A DNA stretch of 33,084 bases. Origin: Tepidicella baoligensis. Its GTDB lineage: Bacteria; Pseudomonadota; Gammaproteobacteria; Burkholderiales; Burkholderiaceae_C. Positions within the stretch are counted from its first letter, which is position 1. The number at the start of each line of letters is the position of its first letter. Location of the stretch: the NCBI RefSeq assembly GCF_013432195.1, contig NZ_JACCDB010000006.1, positions 113,844 through 146,927 of the forward strand. The letters run 5' to 3'. The notes beneath the pieces were generated by a model, which was not told where the DNA came from, made no database searches, and worked only from the letters and a program-made list of their open reading frames with translations. Below, one piece after another: positions 13,363 through 21,232 of this stretch. The translations under genes were made by a program, and so were the position numbers.

Positions 13363-16068
13363 TCATTTGCAGGGTTTGGCAACTGTCATGGAGGTCTCAA
13401 GCCGATGACGGACGTCGCCTGGTTGATCCGAATTTACTTTGAGGGCATCGTCACCTGGACCCAGCCCCGCAAGACCAATGGCCTCCTGGAAGTCCTGAAT
13501 GGGCGCTTCCAGGTGGCCGAGCGCCGAGCGCGTGGCTGGACCAGCTTCGAGGGGATGCGCACCGTGCTCTTTCGCATCGCCGGTAGGCTTGACTTCGCCC
13601 GGATCAACCCGCATGCCGCTGAACCCACTTGACCCCTTGCCGCGAGGATGCGCCCGCGCGCTGGCGCGAGCGGGCGCCACCATGCTGTGCCACCACGCGT
13701 GCAGCAGCGCCCACGCAGTACGGGCGGGCACGCGTTCACGCTCCAGCGCCGACTCGAACGCCCGAAGCCGCGCAAGGTATGCCCGCACGTGGCGCGACTC
13801 CAGGCGCTGCGGGTCGATCCGCCCATAGTTCTCCACGAGTTGGGTGAACAACGTGCGCAGGCGGTCGGCGCGATGACGCAGATCATCCTCGGCATGCTCG
13901 GTGGCCAGTCGGGCGAGTTCGAGCCCGCGGTCGACGAGGCGGTGGTATGCCTGTGCGGCGGGGGACCTCCCCAAGCGCTCGATCCGCTTGAGCGGCAGTT
14001 TCGCGTATACCGCGAGCAGGCGCCGCAGATCGGCGAGGATGGCCTGCTCCAGCGCCAAATGAGGACGGCTGGTCAAGGAGGAGTGCGCAGATTCCGAAGC
14101 TGGCCAGCATGCCCGCAGGTTCTCCACGTAGAGCCGCCGGTCGCCGAAGTAACCGGTGACCTGCCGGGTCACTGCCTGCTCAAGCGCATCCCGCGGTGCA
14201 TCGCTCAGGACGCGCGCCATCGAGCGCAATGGCTGCCCGACCGACAGCGGAAAACGGGAGAAGCGGTAGCTTGCCTGCGTTCCAGGCAGCAATCGGTAGG
14301 CCACCAGTTCTTCCCGCAAGGAAGTATCGGCCTCGAAGTGCGCCCGCATCCGCTCGAACAGGTCCAACGGCATGCTCGGTAAGCCCGCCCAGTCGTACAG
14401 GGAACGGTCGCCGTAGCCACCGGCGGCGAGAATTCGCGCAACCACGTCGGCGCAATTGAGATCGCTCCTGTTCCAGCGCAGGCTTCCGTCCCGGAATCCG
14501 TTCTCGATGCGGTGGGCCTCGGCCACCATGGCCGCACGACGCTCGGCGGGAATGCCTTGGACCCGCAACCCGAGCGTCTCACGGCCATAGGCCATGCCGT
14601 AGGTGTTGGTATGGACCTGCGAACGGGACGGACGATGGATGCCGTACAGGTAGTCCGCCAGGCTCACGTGCTGCAGGAAGTTCGGGTCGACGGACGGGTC
14701 CGCGATGTAGTTCGCGCTGTAGACGGTGTCGCCGATGCGCACGGCAAGATGCCCGAACGGGTTTTCGAGAACGACCCGTTGCGGCGTTTTGGACGTGGCG
14801 TAGGACAACAGCAGCTCGACCTCTGCCGGTGCTTCGGAATCCAGTTGCGCCAGCGCCTGATCGATGCCCTGGACGGGGGCTCCGTTTTCGACGCCGTAGT
14901 CGGGCAAGGGCCGGGCCGGCCTGAAGCCATCGTCCAGCGCAAATCGGACGATGCTCGCGATGTCGATGCTTTGCCGGAACTCCTGCTGGGCTCGCAGCAT
15001 GGCCTCGCGCTCGGCAGGGTCGCCCAGCAGTTCCATCACGGATCTGCCCGCATCGTCGGCGCTGGCCGCGAACCGGGCCAGGCCCTGGCGCAGGAACAGC
15101 GCGGCGTTTTCGCGTTCATGCCCGCTGATCACGTCGAGCAGCACGGTCGGCACCCCGAGGGCAAAAGCCTCTGCGGGCGTCATCCCGCCGGCCTTGGTGA
15201 CCAGGATGTCGGTGGCTGCCATGCACGACGCCATCTCGCTGCGCGGCAGCAGCCCCAGCGGCTTCAACGTCACCGTGTCCGGCAGCCTTTCGCGCAGATC
15301 GGCAAGCGCCTCGTATTGCCGCGTATTCGTGCCGCACACCGCGATGATCTGCAGGCGGCCCGGGCAGCGGCGAACGATGCTTTCGACGACCCCCAGATAG
15401 TCGCCCGCCCCTTCCTTGCCGCCGGTCAGCAGCAGTGTCGGCACGTCCACCGACAGCCCAAGGCCCTGGAGCGTGGCACGGCGGGCGTCGGCGGATGCCG
15501 CGGGAATCCGCACCGGCATGCCGCTGGTAACGACTTTGTCGGCCGGAACGCCTGCGGCCAGCCAGCGCGTTTCCAGTTCCGGGTGGGCAAGAAAGGTACG
15601 GTCGATCCGCTTGGAGATGCGTGGGAAATAACCCTCGAAGAAGTCCGTATGCAGCCAGCCGATTCTCGTGTCGGACAGCAGTCCTTTTTCCCGCAAGGTT
15701 CCCAACACCTGGGCCGCCCCGTAATGGGTGGCGAGAACAGCATCCGGTCGCTGCGCGGCCAAGTAGGCCAATACGCGTTCTTCCGGATAGTCATTGGGCA
15801 GCATCGACAGCGAGGCCACACGGCTGCCGCGCGCCTGCATCGTACGGAACAGACTCTCGAAGCACTCCGGCAGATGGTTGGCGACGAACCAGTACAGGCG
15901 CTCGTCAACCCGTCGCCACACCGGATGCATGAACGTGCGGATGTCCTGCATCAGCACCCGGGTCGCCGGAGATCGCCGCCGTATCTCGTCCTGAATGGAT
16001 TGCGCGGCACTGATGTGTCCGTATCCGATGGAAGAATAGAAGATGACGACCTTCCCGGTGGTGCTCAT
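13363..16068 (-). CDS. MGDG-synthase-type glycosyltransferase fused to a permuted papain-like domain
   Basis: A predicted 901-residue protein. Residues 1-~385 are a GT28/MGDG-synthase-like glycosyltransferase. The N-terminal VVIFYSSIGYGHISAAQSI is the acceptor-side glycine loop with His18, and the C-terminal TKAGGMTPAEAFALGVP (about 291-307) is the nucleotide-sugar site. Residues ~415-560 have NPFGHLAVRIGDTVY (His440) before SDLNCADVVARIL (Cys539), the His-before-Cys order of circularly permuted NlpC/P60-, LRAT- or DUF4105-like papain folds. Residues ~600-812 are helical. Residues ~813-901 are antisense of the ISL3 fragment and are probably not native. ATG at 16068 is chosen for its GGGAGAGG ribosome site and the conserved start of the fold. 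It is the last gene of the RND-lipid operon, 157 bp after the polyprenyl-synthase-like gene. It likely glycosylates a membrane lipid. Confidence 0.8.
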   Translation of the reverse strand: MSTTGKVVIFYSSIGYGHISAAQSIQDEIRRRSPATRVLMQDIRTFMHPVWRRVDERLYWFVANHLPECFESLFRTMQARGSRVASLSMLPNDYPEERVLAYLAAQRPDAVLATHYGAAQVLGTLREKGLLSDTRIGWLHTDFFEGYFPRISKRIDRTFLAHPELETRWLAAGVPADKVVTSGMPVRIPAASADARRATLQGLGLSVDVPTLLLTGGKEGAGDYLGVVESIVRRCPGRLQIIAVCGTNTRQYEALADLRERLPDTVTLKPLGLLPRSEMASCMAATDILVTKAGGMTPAEAFALGVPTVLLDVISGHERENAALFLRQGLARFAASADDAGRSVMELLGDPAEREAMLRAQQEFRQSIDIASIVRFALDDGFRPARPLPDYGVENGAPVQGIDQALAQLDSEAPAEVELLLSYATSKTPQRVVLENPFGHLAVRIGDTVYSANYIADPSVDPNFLQHVSLADYLYGIHRPSRSQVHTNTYGMAYGRETLGLRVQGIPAERRAAMVAEAHRIENGFRDGSLRWNRSDLNCADVVARILAAGGYGDRSLYDWAGLPSMPLDLFERMRAHFEADTSLREELVAYRLLPGTQASYRFSRFPLSVGQPLRSMARVLSDAPRDALEQAVTRQVTGYFGDRRLYVENLRACWPASESAHSSLTSRPHLALEQAILADLRRLLAVYAKLPLKRIERLGRSPAAQAYHRLVDRGLELARLATEHAEDDLRHRADRLRTLFTQLVENYGRIDPQRLESRHVRAYLARLRAFESALERERVPARTAWALLHAWWHSMVAPARASARAHPRGKGSSGFSGMRVDPGEVKPTGDAKEHGAHPLEAGPATRSALGHLEAPIQDFQEAIGLAGLGPGDDALKVNSDQPGDVRHRLETSMTVAKPCK
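13378..13632 (+). pseudogene. ISL3-family transposase C-terminal fragment
   Basis: About 84 residues of the ISL3 transposase C-terminus: GLKPMTDVAWLIRIYFEGIV, then TWTQPRKTNGLLEVLNGRFQ, RRARGWTSFEGMRTVLF and IAGRLDFARINPHA, stopping at TGA 13630-13632. The N-terminal two thirds and any intact transposase start are missing. It is the same family and orientation as the remnant at 1.56-2.05 kb but a different, better preserved part. The adjacent glycosyltransferase gene reads through it in antisense. Confidence 0.8.
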
Positions 16069-16225
16069 CGTCCTCTCCCGCTGCGCAGAATGGAAAGCAG
16101 AAGCCATATGCTGCCGATCATGTAGCCCGTGAGCAGATAAGGACATGGACAGCACCGGCGGTGCCAAGCATGTGAATGGGATCTTTTCTCATGAAATGGG
16201 ACTCTCTTGTTTCACTTGGTATTGG
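16069..16225 (-). other. 157-bp gap before the glycosyltransferase gene
   Basis: This is the only sizeable gap in the seven-gene operon. It holds the glycosyltransferase ribosome site. It also holds an 18-codon minus-strand frame (16065-16121), MIGSIWLLLSILRSGRGR, whose stop overlaps the glycosyltransferase ATG as ATGA. That frame is hydrophobic but has no ribosome site, so I do not call it a gene; it could be a leftover of a longer membrane-protein gene. Confidence 0.4.
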
Positions 16226-17026
16226 TCAGGATGCCGGCATGTGGTTCCCGGGGGGGTGCCCCGTCGCATTGATTCTTGCCGCGATCAGTTCAGCGAGTTC
16301 GAGTGGATGGCCGTTCCCTGTGGCCGTCGCGATGGTCCGTGCTCCCTGCATTGCTTGGCGGCACAGGTCGAGTGCTGAACGTTGGACGGTCGTGCGCGCC
16401 ACGAAGTCGTCCATGACATCGGCTTCCTGCAACAACACGCAACTTGGAACGAGGGTTTCTCCGTAGCGCCGCGCTACTTTGGCTAGAGAATCAGAGTAGC
16501 CTGCGAGAGTGGCCCCTGTGGCGCCAGCCGCCTCACCCAGCGGCACGGCCAATCTTTGACGAGTCCGCAACCATTGTGCTGGATCGTCGCCTGTGATCTG
16601 CACATGCTTCAGGTTGGTGGCCTCCAACTCAGCCGCCCGGTTGACCGCATCGGCAACCAGGGCCAGGACTTGAAGGTCATCGCAACGCACCAGCAAGCGG
16701 AAGGCACCTGTGGTCAGGTAGTCCCCCGCCAGCACGGTGGCCGCATTGCCGAGCAGCGCAGATGAGCCGCGCGCCGCATCGACGTGGGCATGCAATTGCT
16801 GCAAGCTGATGTAGATCAGGTCCAGCGCGGTACCGGCGTTGATGCCCTGCTGCCCGGAATGGATGCTGCAAGTCACCAGTGCCCGGATCGGTATCTGCTG
16901 GTCCGACAGCAACAGGCGCACGGCAAGCTGCACGGGCGCGGCCTCACAGGTCAGGGTACCCGCCACGGCGGCGCGGACGCCGGTCATTACAGTCTCGGTA
17001 AAGCTCATGAGATGAGAGTCAGCCAT
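16226..17026 (-). CDS. Polyprenyl-diphosphate-synthase-like protein lacking catalytic Asp motifs
   Basis: A 266-residue protein whose central part follows the trans-isoprenyl synthase fold: IRALVTCSIHSGQQG, then ALDLIYISLQQLHAHVD, then NAATVLAGDYLTTGAFRLL (about 46-112), the region that in active enzymes reads ELIH-----HDDVxD---RR----AVLAGDYLL. Here the first Asp-rich motif is reduced to HAHVD (79-83). The second (FQxxDDxxD) is replaced by VPSCVLLQEADVMDDF, without the spacing needed for magnesium and diphosphate binding. It is also shorter than the usual ~300-320 residues. It overlaps the patatin gene by 8 bp and is clearly part of the operon. It is probably a non-catalytic lipid-binding or partner subunit; remote activity cannot be excluded. 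Confidence 0.7.
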   Translation of the reverse strand: MADSHLMSFTETVMTGVRAAVAGTLTCEAAPVQLAVRLLLSDQQIPIRALVTCSIHSGQQGINAGTALDLIYISLQQLHAHVDAARGSSALLGNAATVLAGDYLTTGAFRLLVRCDDLQVLALVADAVNRAAELEATNLKHVQITGDDPAQWLRTRQRLAVPLGEAAGATGATLAGYSDSLAKVARRYGETLVPSCVLLQEADVMDDFVARTTVQRSALDLCRQAMQGARTIATATGNGHPLELAELIAARINATGHPPGNHMPAS

Positions 17027-17993
17027 GGGTTGACGTTTCTGCCCAGCGAGCCAACTGCTCGGCTGCGCAGCGATAGCCGATCTCGACGATTTCCTCGGCG
17101 CGGGCGAATTGGAGGAAGCGGATGTGACCCAGGGGCGGCTGGATGAGGATGTCGGGTTTTTCCAGTTCGAGACGGGCCTGCGTGATGCGGGTCTCCATCA
17201 CATTGATCGATGCGAGCAGCACTTCGAAGATGTTGGGGGCCGGCTCTTCGACCGAAGCCCAGCGGGCCAATTGGGCAGAACCCGGAATTTCATGAGCAAG
17301 CATGCGCTCCTTGATCCACTGAATAGCCTGCCGATAACCCTCAACCCAGTCGCCCATTTCCGTCAGTCGGCCTGGCGGCAGTACGGGCTTGAAGTTCTTC
17401 CCGGAAACGATCTCATGGTTGAGATCAACCGCGATGACAACGTCGGCTCCCATAGCGCGCGCCACGCTAACCGGCACCGGGTTGACAAGGCCCCCATCAA
17501 CCAGGATCCGGCCGTTACTTCGTATTGGCGTGAAGACACCGGGTACGGAAATGCTGGCGCGCACGGCATCAATGACATCGCCGCTGGCCATGGTGAGTTC
17601 CTCGCCGCTAACAATGTCGGTGGCCACGGCAGCAAACCGTTTTGGCAGCTCCTCTATGCGCGCGGATTGCACGTACTCACGCACCAGATCGCTGACCTTG
17701 GCACCGTCCAGCAGCCCGGACTTGGGCAGCACAACATCGAAAAAGGCAACTGTTTTCTTCCAGTCGAAGGACTGAAATACCGCTTCGAGTTCATCCAGCT
17801 TGCCAGCGGCGTAAACAGCGCCAACCAGCGCGCCCATGCTGGTGCCGGCGATGAAGTCGATCTCGATGCCGGCTTCCTCGACGGCCCGCAGCACGCCGAT
17901 GTGCGCGAGCCCCCGCGCGGAGCCGCTGCCCAGCGCCAAACCAATTTTTGGTGCGAACCCGTTTGAAGCTTTGCCATCAGCGAACTGCATCAT
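17019..17993 (-). CDS. Patatin-like phospholipase (RssA/NTE group)
   Basis: A 324-residue patatin-domain protein. The oxyanion-hole loop is GSGSARG (22-28), the nucleophile elbow GTSMG has Ser52, and the catalytic dyad Asp166 lies in DGGLVNPVPV. This is the full Ser-Asp dyad, so it should be an active lipid acyl hydrolase. There is no signal peptide, so it should act at the cytoplasmic side. The C-terminal third (about 210-324) is an accessory helical region. The start overlaps the stop of the ABC1-kinase gene as ATGA; a second ATG follows directly. It lies between the ABC1-kinase gene and the polyprenyl-synthase-like gene, pointing to a lipid-modifying role together with them. Confidence 0.88.
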   Translation of the reverse strand: MMQFADGKASNGFAPKIGLALGSGSARGLAHIGVLRAVEEAGIEIDFIAGTSMGALVGAVYAAGKLDELEAVFQSFDWKKTVAFFDVVLPKSGLLDGAKVSDLVREYVQSARIEELPKRFAAVATDIVSGEELTMASGDVIDAVRASISVPGVFTPIRSNGRILVDGGLVNPVPVSVARAMGADVVIAVDLNHEIVSGKNFKPVLPPGRLTEMGDWVEGYRQAIQWIKERMLAHEIPGSAQLARWASVEEPAPNIFEVLLASINVMETRITQARLELEKPDILIQPPLGHIRFLQFARAEEIVEIGYRCAAEQLARWAETSTHG

Positions 17994-19738
17994 CTTCCGC
18001 CCTTGCCACCACGCCAGATGGAGACCAGCACCCAGATGCCACCAATGACGGCAGCGATGAAACCGAGCAGTCCGAAAGAGGGCAGGCCCGGCAGGGAGGG
18101 TTCGCGCACGACGCTCATAACGATGGCCGACCCGACGATCAGAGCGGCGGTGACGATGCTTATCGCCAGGCGGCTGACGGCGCGATCTAGCTGATCGCCG
18201 ACCCGCCTCAGATGGGTGACGTCGATGTGCACTTCCAGCCGGCCGCGGCGGGCGGCTCGCAGCAGCCGGGAGAGGTCCTGGGGCAAGCCTGCCAGCAACG
18301 AGAAGATGTCACCGGCCGCCCGCCGCCCCCGTCTGAGCAGCGCTGCCGGGGAGTAGCGCGCGTGCATGGCACGCTCCAGCAGCGGCAGTGCCTGGTTGGC
18401 CATGTCGAAGCCGGGATCGAGTTCACGACCCAAGCCTTCCAGTGTGACGAAGGCTTTGATCAGCAGGGACAGATCGTTGGGCAGGACGAGGTGATGCTGG
18501 CGCGGGATCGCCACGAGGTCGGACAACATGGCGCTCAACCGCAATTGCTTCAGCGGCACGCCGTGGTAGCGATCGATGAAAGACCGGACTTCCGACAACA
18601 GATCCTGCTCATTTGCCACACCGTCGCTCGTCCATTCGAGCATGACGTCGACGACGCTGCGGGCGTCGTTCCTCACCAGCCCCAGCAGCAGGCGGATCAA
18701 CTGGTCGCGGCGTTCCTCCTCCAGCCTGCCAACCATGCCAAAGTCGATGAAGGCGATTCGATTGCCCGGCAAATAGAACACATTGCCCGGATGGGGATCA
18801 GCATGAAACACCCCGTCCTCGACGATCATCTTCAGTACCGCATTGGCGCCACGCCGTGCGAGCACCTTGCGGTCCAGGCCAGCCTGGTCCACGGCCTGAA
18901 GCCTGCGCCCGGAAATACCGCCAATGAATTCCTGTACGCAGACCCGCTCGCCGGTCCACTGCCAATACACGCGGGGAATGACGATGATGGGAGGTGCGCC
19001 ATCCGCGTCCGGCTTCTCCTCGCCCGGGACGACAGGAGGAGAGTCCTGATCGGTATAGCCGGTGAAGTTCTCGGCGATGCGTTCGGCATTGCGGCATTCG
19101 CCGGCGAAATCGAGTTCATTGCGCAGCGACTGGCCGAACTGGCGCACCATCTCGCGCGGATGCAGGACGCGCCATTCCGCGCTCTCCGTCTCAGCGAGTT
19201 CGGCCAAGCGCGCAAGCCAGCGCAGATCGGCTTCCAGAATGGGCCGAATGCCGGGCCTGCGCACCTTGACCACGACTTCGCTGCCATCGTCGAGACGCGC
19301 CCGATGCACCTGCGCAATGGAAGCGGCCGCCAAGGGCTCGGGATCGAAGGCCGCGAAGATTTCCTCGGGCGGCGCGCCGAGGTCTTCGGTGAGCTGCTGA
19401 TGTACGGCTGCCCAGGGAGCGGGCGGCGCGCTGTCCTGTAATTTCCCGAATTCGGCGGTCCACTCGGGTTCGAGTAGATCGACCCGGGTAGCGAGCACCT
19501 GGCCGAGTTTGACGAAAGTCGGCCCCATCTCCTCCAGCGCCCGCCGCACTCGTTCAGGGGGCGTCATGTGGGCGAAGTCTGTCGCTTCGTTCCAGTGCAG
19601 TGCCGTCCCCGCCCGCTCCAAGGCGTTGGACAGCCCCATCCGGCGCACCATGTCGCCAAACCCATAGCGGATCAGGATCGAGGCGATTTCATGCAAACGC
19701 CGTAGATCACGCATCGCGGTCAGTGCCTGCCAGAGCAT
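17990..19738 (-). CDS. ABC1/AarF/UbiB-family atypical kinase
   Basis: A 582-residue ABC1-family protein. It has the family-specific KLGQ motif (77-80) in the N-terminal extension, the Ala-rich nucleotide loop AAASIAQVHRA (137-147), the Lys158 region VVVKVRRPG, the catalytic-loop equivalent FHADPHPGN (310-318) and DFGMVGRLE (331-339). Two hydrophobic membrane segments close the C-terminus. UbiB relatives act as ATPases in ubiquinone and lipid handling at the membrane. The gene sits within the efflux/lipid operon, 9 bp after the outer-membrane factor (ribosome site GAGGAAA) and overlapping the patatin gene. It is therefore more likely a specialised lipid-transport or lipid-remodelling partner than the housekeeping ubiB; that is inference. 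Confidence 0.85.
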   Translation of the reverse strand: MLWQALTAMRDLRRLHEIASILIRYGFGDMVRRMGLSNALERAGTALHWNEATDFAHMTPPERVRRALEEMGPTFVKLGQVLATRVDLLEPEWTAEFGKLQDSAPPAPWAAVHQQLTEDLGAPPEEIFAAFDPEPLAAASIAQVHRARLDDGSEVVVKVRRPGIRPILEADLRWLARLAELAETESAEWRVLHPREMVRQFGQSLRNELDFAGECRNAERIAENFTGYTDQDSPPVVPGEEKPDADGAPPIIVIPRVYWQWTGERVCVQEFIGGISGRRLQAVDQAGLDRKVLARRGANAVLKMIVEDGVFHADPHPGNVFYLPGNRIAFIDFGMVGRLEEERRDQLIRLLLGLVRNDARSVVDVMLEWTSDGVANEQDLLSEVRSFIDRYHGVPLKQLRLSAMLSDLVAIPRQHHLVLPNDLSLLIKAFVTLEGLGRELDPGFDMANQALPLLERAMHARYSPAALLRRGRRAAGDIFSLLAGLPQDLSRLLRAARRGRLEVHIDVTHLRRVGDQLDRAVSRLAISIVTAALIVGSAIVMSVVREPSLPGLPSFGLLGFIAAVIGGIWVLVSIWRGGKGGR

Positions 19739-19747
19739 TGCGTTTCC

Positions 19748-21232
19748 TCATTTTTTCGGGGGCTGGTTGGTGCCACCGCCCAGCGCCGCGTACAGCCCGA
19801 CTTGGCTTGACAATGCCGCCCTGCGCACCTGCACCAGTTGCTGCTCGACGGCAAGCAGGTCGCGCTCGGCGTCCAGCACCTCCAGGTGCGCCGCCGAACC
19901 GGCATCGAACAGCATCCGCGCCAGTTTCAAACGCTCGCTCTGCGCGGCGTGGGCCTGGCGCGCCACGGCGAGTTGCTCGGCGAGCTTCTGCCTTGCGGCC
20001 AGGGCGTCGGAAACGTCGCGAAACGCTGCCTGGATGGCGCGCTCGTATTCGGCAATGGCGATGTCGCGCCGCACGACGCTGACGTCGAGATTGGCCTGTC
20101 GCATGCCGGCATCGAAGATCGGCAGTTCGATCGTCGGCTGGAACAGCCATGCCCGGGTGCCCGACGAGAACAGGTCGCTCAGGCTGGTGCTGACCGTGCC
20201 GGCGGCGCCGGTCAGTGCGATGCGCGGGAAGAATGCGGCGCGCGCCGCACCGATGTTGGCCTGGCGCGCCCGCAGCGCATGCTCGGCGGCCAGGATGTCC
20301 GGGCGGCTCGCCAGCAGGTCCGAGGGCAGCCCGGGCCTCAGTTCGGGCATGACCAGGGCTTCATCCATCGGGGCCGATGGCGGCGGCAATCGGGGGTCGC
20401 TGCCGAGCAGCAGCGCCAGGGCATTGCGCTGCTGTTCGCGCTGCAATTCGAGCTGCACCTGCAGGGCTTTGCCCTGGCTGAGCAGGGTGCGCACCTGGGT
20501 CAGCTCCAGCCGGGAGCCATGGCCCAGCTCAAAGCGTTTCTGGAAGATTTGCGCCAGCGACTGCTGGTTTTCCACCGTGCGCCTTGCCAGCGCGATGCGC
20601 TCGTCGAGTTCGCGCAGGCCCAGGTAGGCATCGGCGACCTGGGCGACCAGCGCCAATTCCACGGCGCGGTGGCCCTGCCCGGTGGCCAGCCATTGCTCGA
20701 ATGCGGCGGTCTTCATGCTGCGTACGCGGCCCCACAGGTCCAGCTCCCAGCTGCTGATCCCTACCGTGGCCGCGTTGACCTCCAGGACCGAGCGGCCCGC
20801 CAGCGGCTGTAGCCCATCGGGCAGGCCGGCGCGGATCTGCTGCGCCCCCACGCCAACCATTGGCGCCTGCTGCGCACGCTGGATGCGGAAGGCGGCGCGC
20901 GCCTCCTCGGTGCGCAGCAGCGCCACGCGCAGATCGCGGTTGTTTTCCAGCGCGGTCTCGATCAGCGCCTGCAAGGCCGGGTCGGTGAAGTACTCGCGCC
21001 ACGCCAGGTCAGCCGCGGCCGCAACGCCCGGCGTGTCGGGCTGCGTCCGCCAGTTCGATGCGACGGGGAGCGCGATGGGATCGAGCGCGGGCGCCAGCGA
21101 GGCGCAGCCGCTCAGCACCGCCAGCACCGCCAGCGTGCCGACGAGCCGATGGCGGGCCGATGGGCCGGTCTCATGGCCTGCGCGGGCTTGGCGGCGGCGG
21201 GGGGACGATGTGCCGCGGTCATTCTCATGCAT
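19748..21232 (-). CDS. Outer-membrane efflux lipoprotein (NodT/OprM type)
   Basis: A 494-residue TolC/OprM-like channel subunit. The Arg-rich N-terminus leads into the lipobox LSGC with acylated Cys43. Two OEP repeats follow, with the typical ALIETALENNRDLRVALLRT and the second-half LLASRPDILAAEHALRARQA, ending in long alpha-helical barrel segments. ATG at 21232 is chosen for AGGAG six bases upstream; it overlaps the pump stop by 8 bp. Three further codon-start candidates upstream lie inside the pump gene. It forms the outer-membrane exit of the tripartite RND pump encoded by the preceding two genes. Confidence 0.9.
   Translation of the reverse strand: MHENDRGTSSPRRRQARAGHETGPSARHRLVGTLAVLAVLSGCASLAPALDPIALPVASNWRTQPDTPGVAAAADLAWREYFTDPALQALIETALENNRDLRVALLRTEEARAAFRIQRAQQAPMVGVGAQQIRAGLPDGLQPLAGRSVLEVNAATVGISSWELDLWGRVRSMKTAAFEQWLATGQGHRAVELALVAQVADAYLGLRELDERIALARRTVENQQSLAQIFQKRFELGHGSRLELTQVRTLLSQGKALQVQLELQREQQRNALALLLGSDPRLPPPSAPMDEALVMPELRPGLPSDLLASRPDILAAEHALRARQANIGAARAAFFPRIALTGAAGTVSTSLSDLFSSGTRAWLFQPTIELPIFDAGMRQANLDVSVVRRDIAIAEYERAIQAAFRDVSDALAARQKLAEQLAVARQAHAAQSERLKLARMLFDAGSAAHLEVLDAERDLLAVEQQLVQVRRAALSSQVGLYAALGGGTNQPPKK

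Noticed and set aside
16065-16121. 18-codon hydrophobic minus-strand frame ending in ATGA overlap with the glycosyltransferase start
   Set aside because: No ribosome site and too short to support; noted only in the gap entry.
14512-16125. Plus-strand open frame of 537 codons opposite the glycosyltransferase
   Set aside because: Same kind of GC-bias shadow; composition is unlike a real protein.
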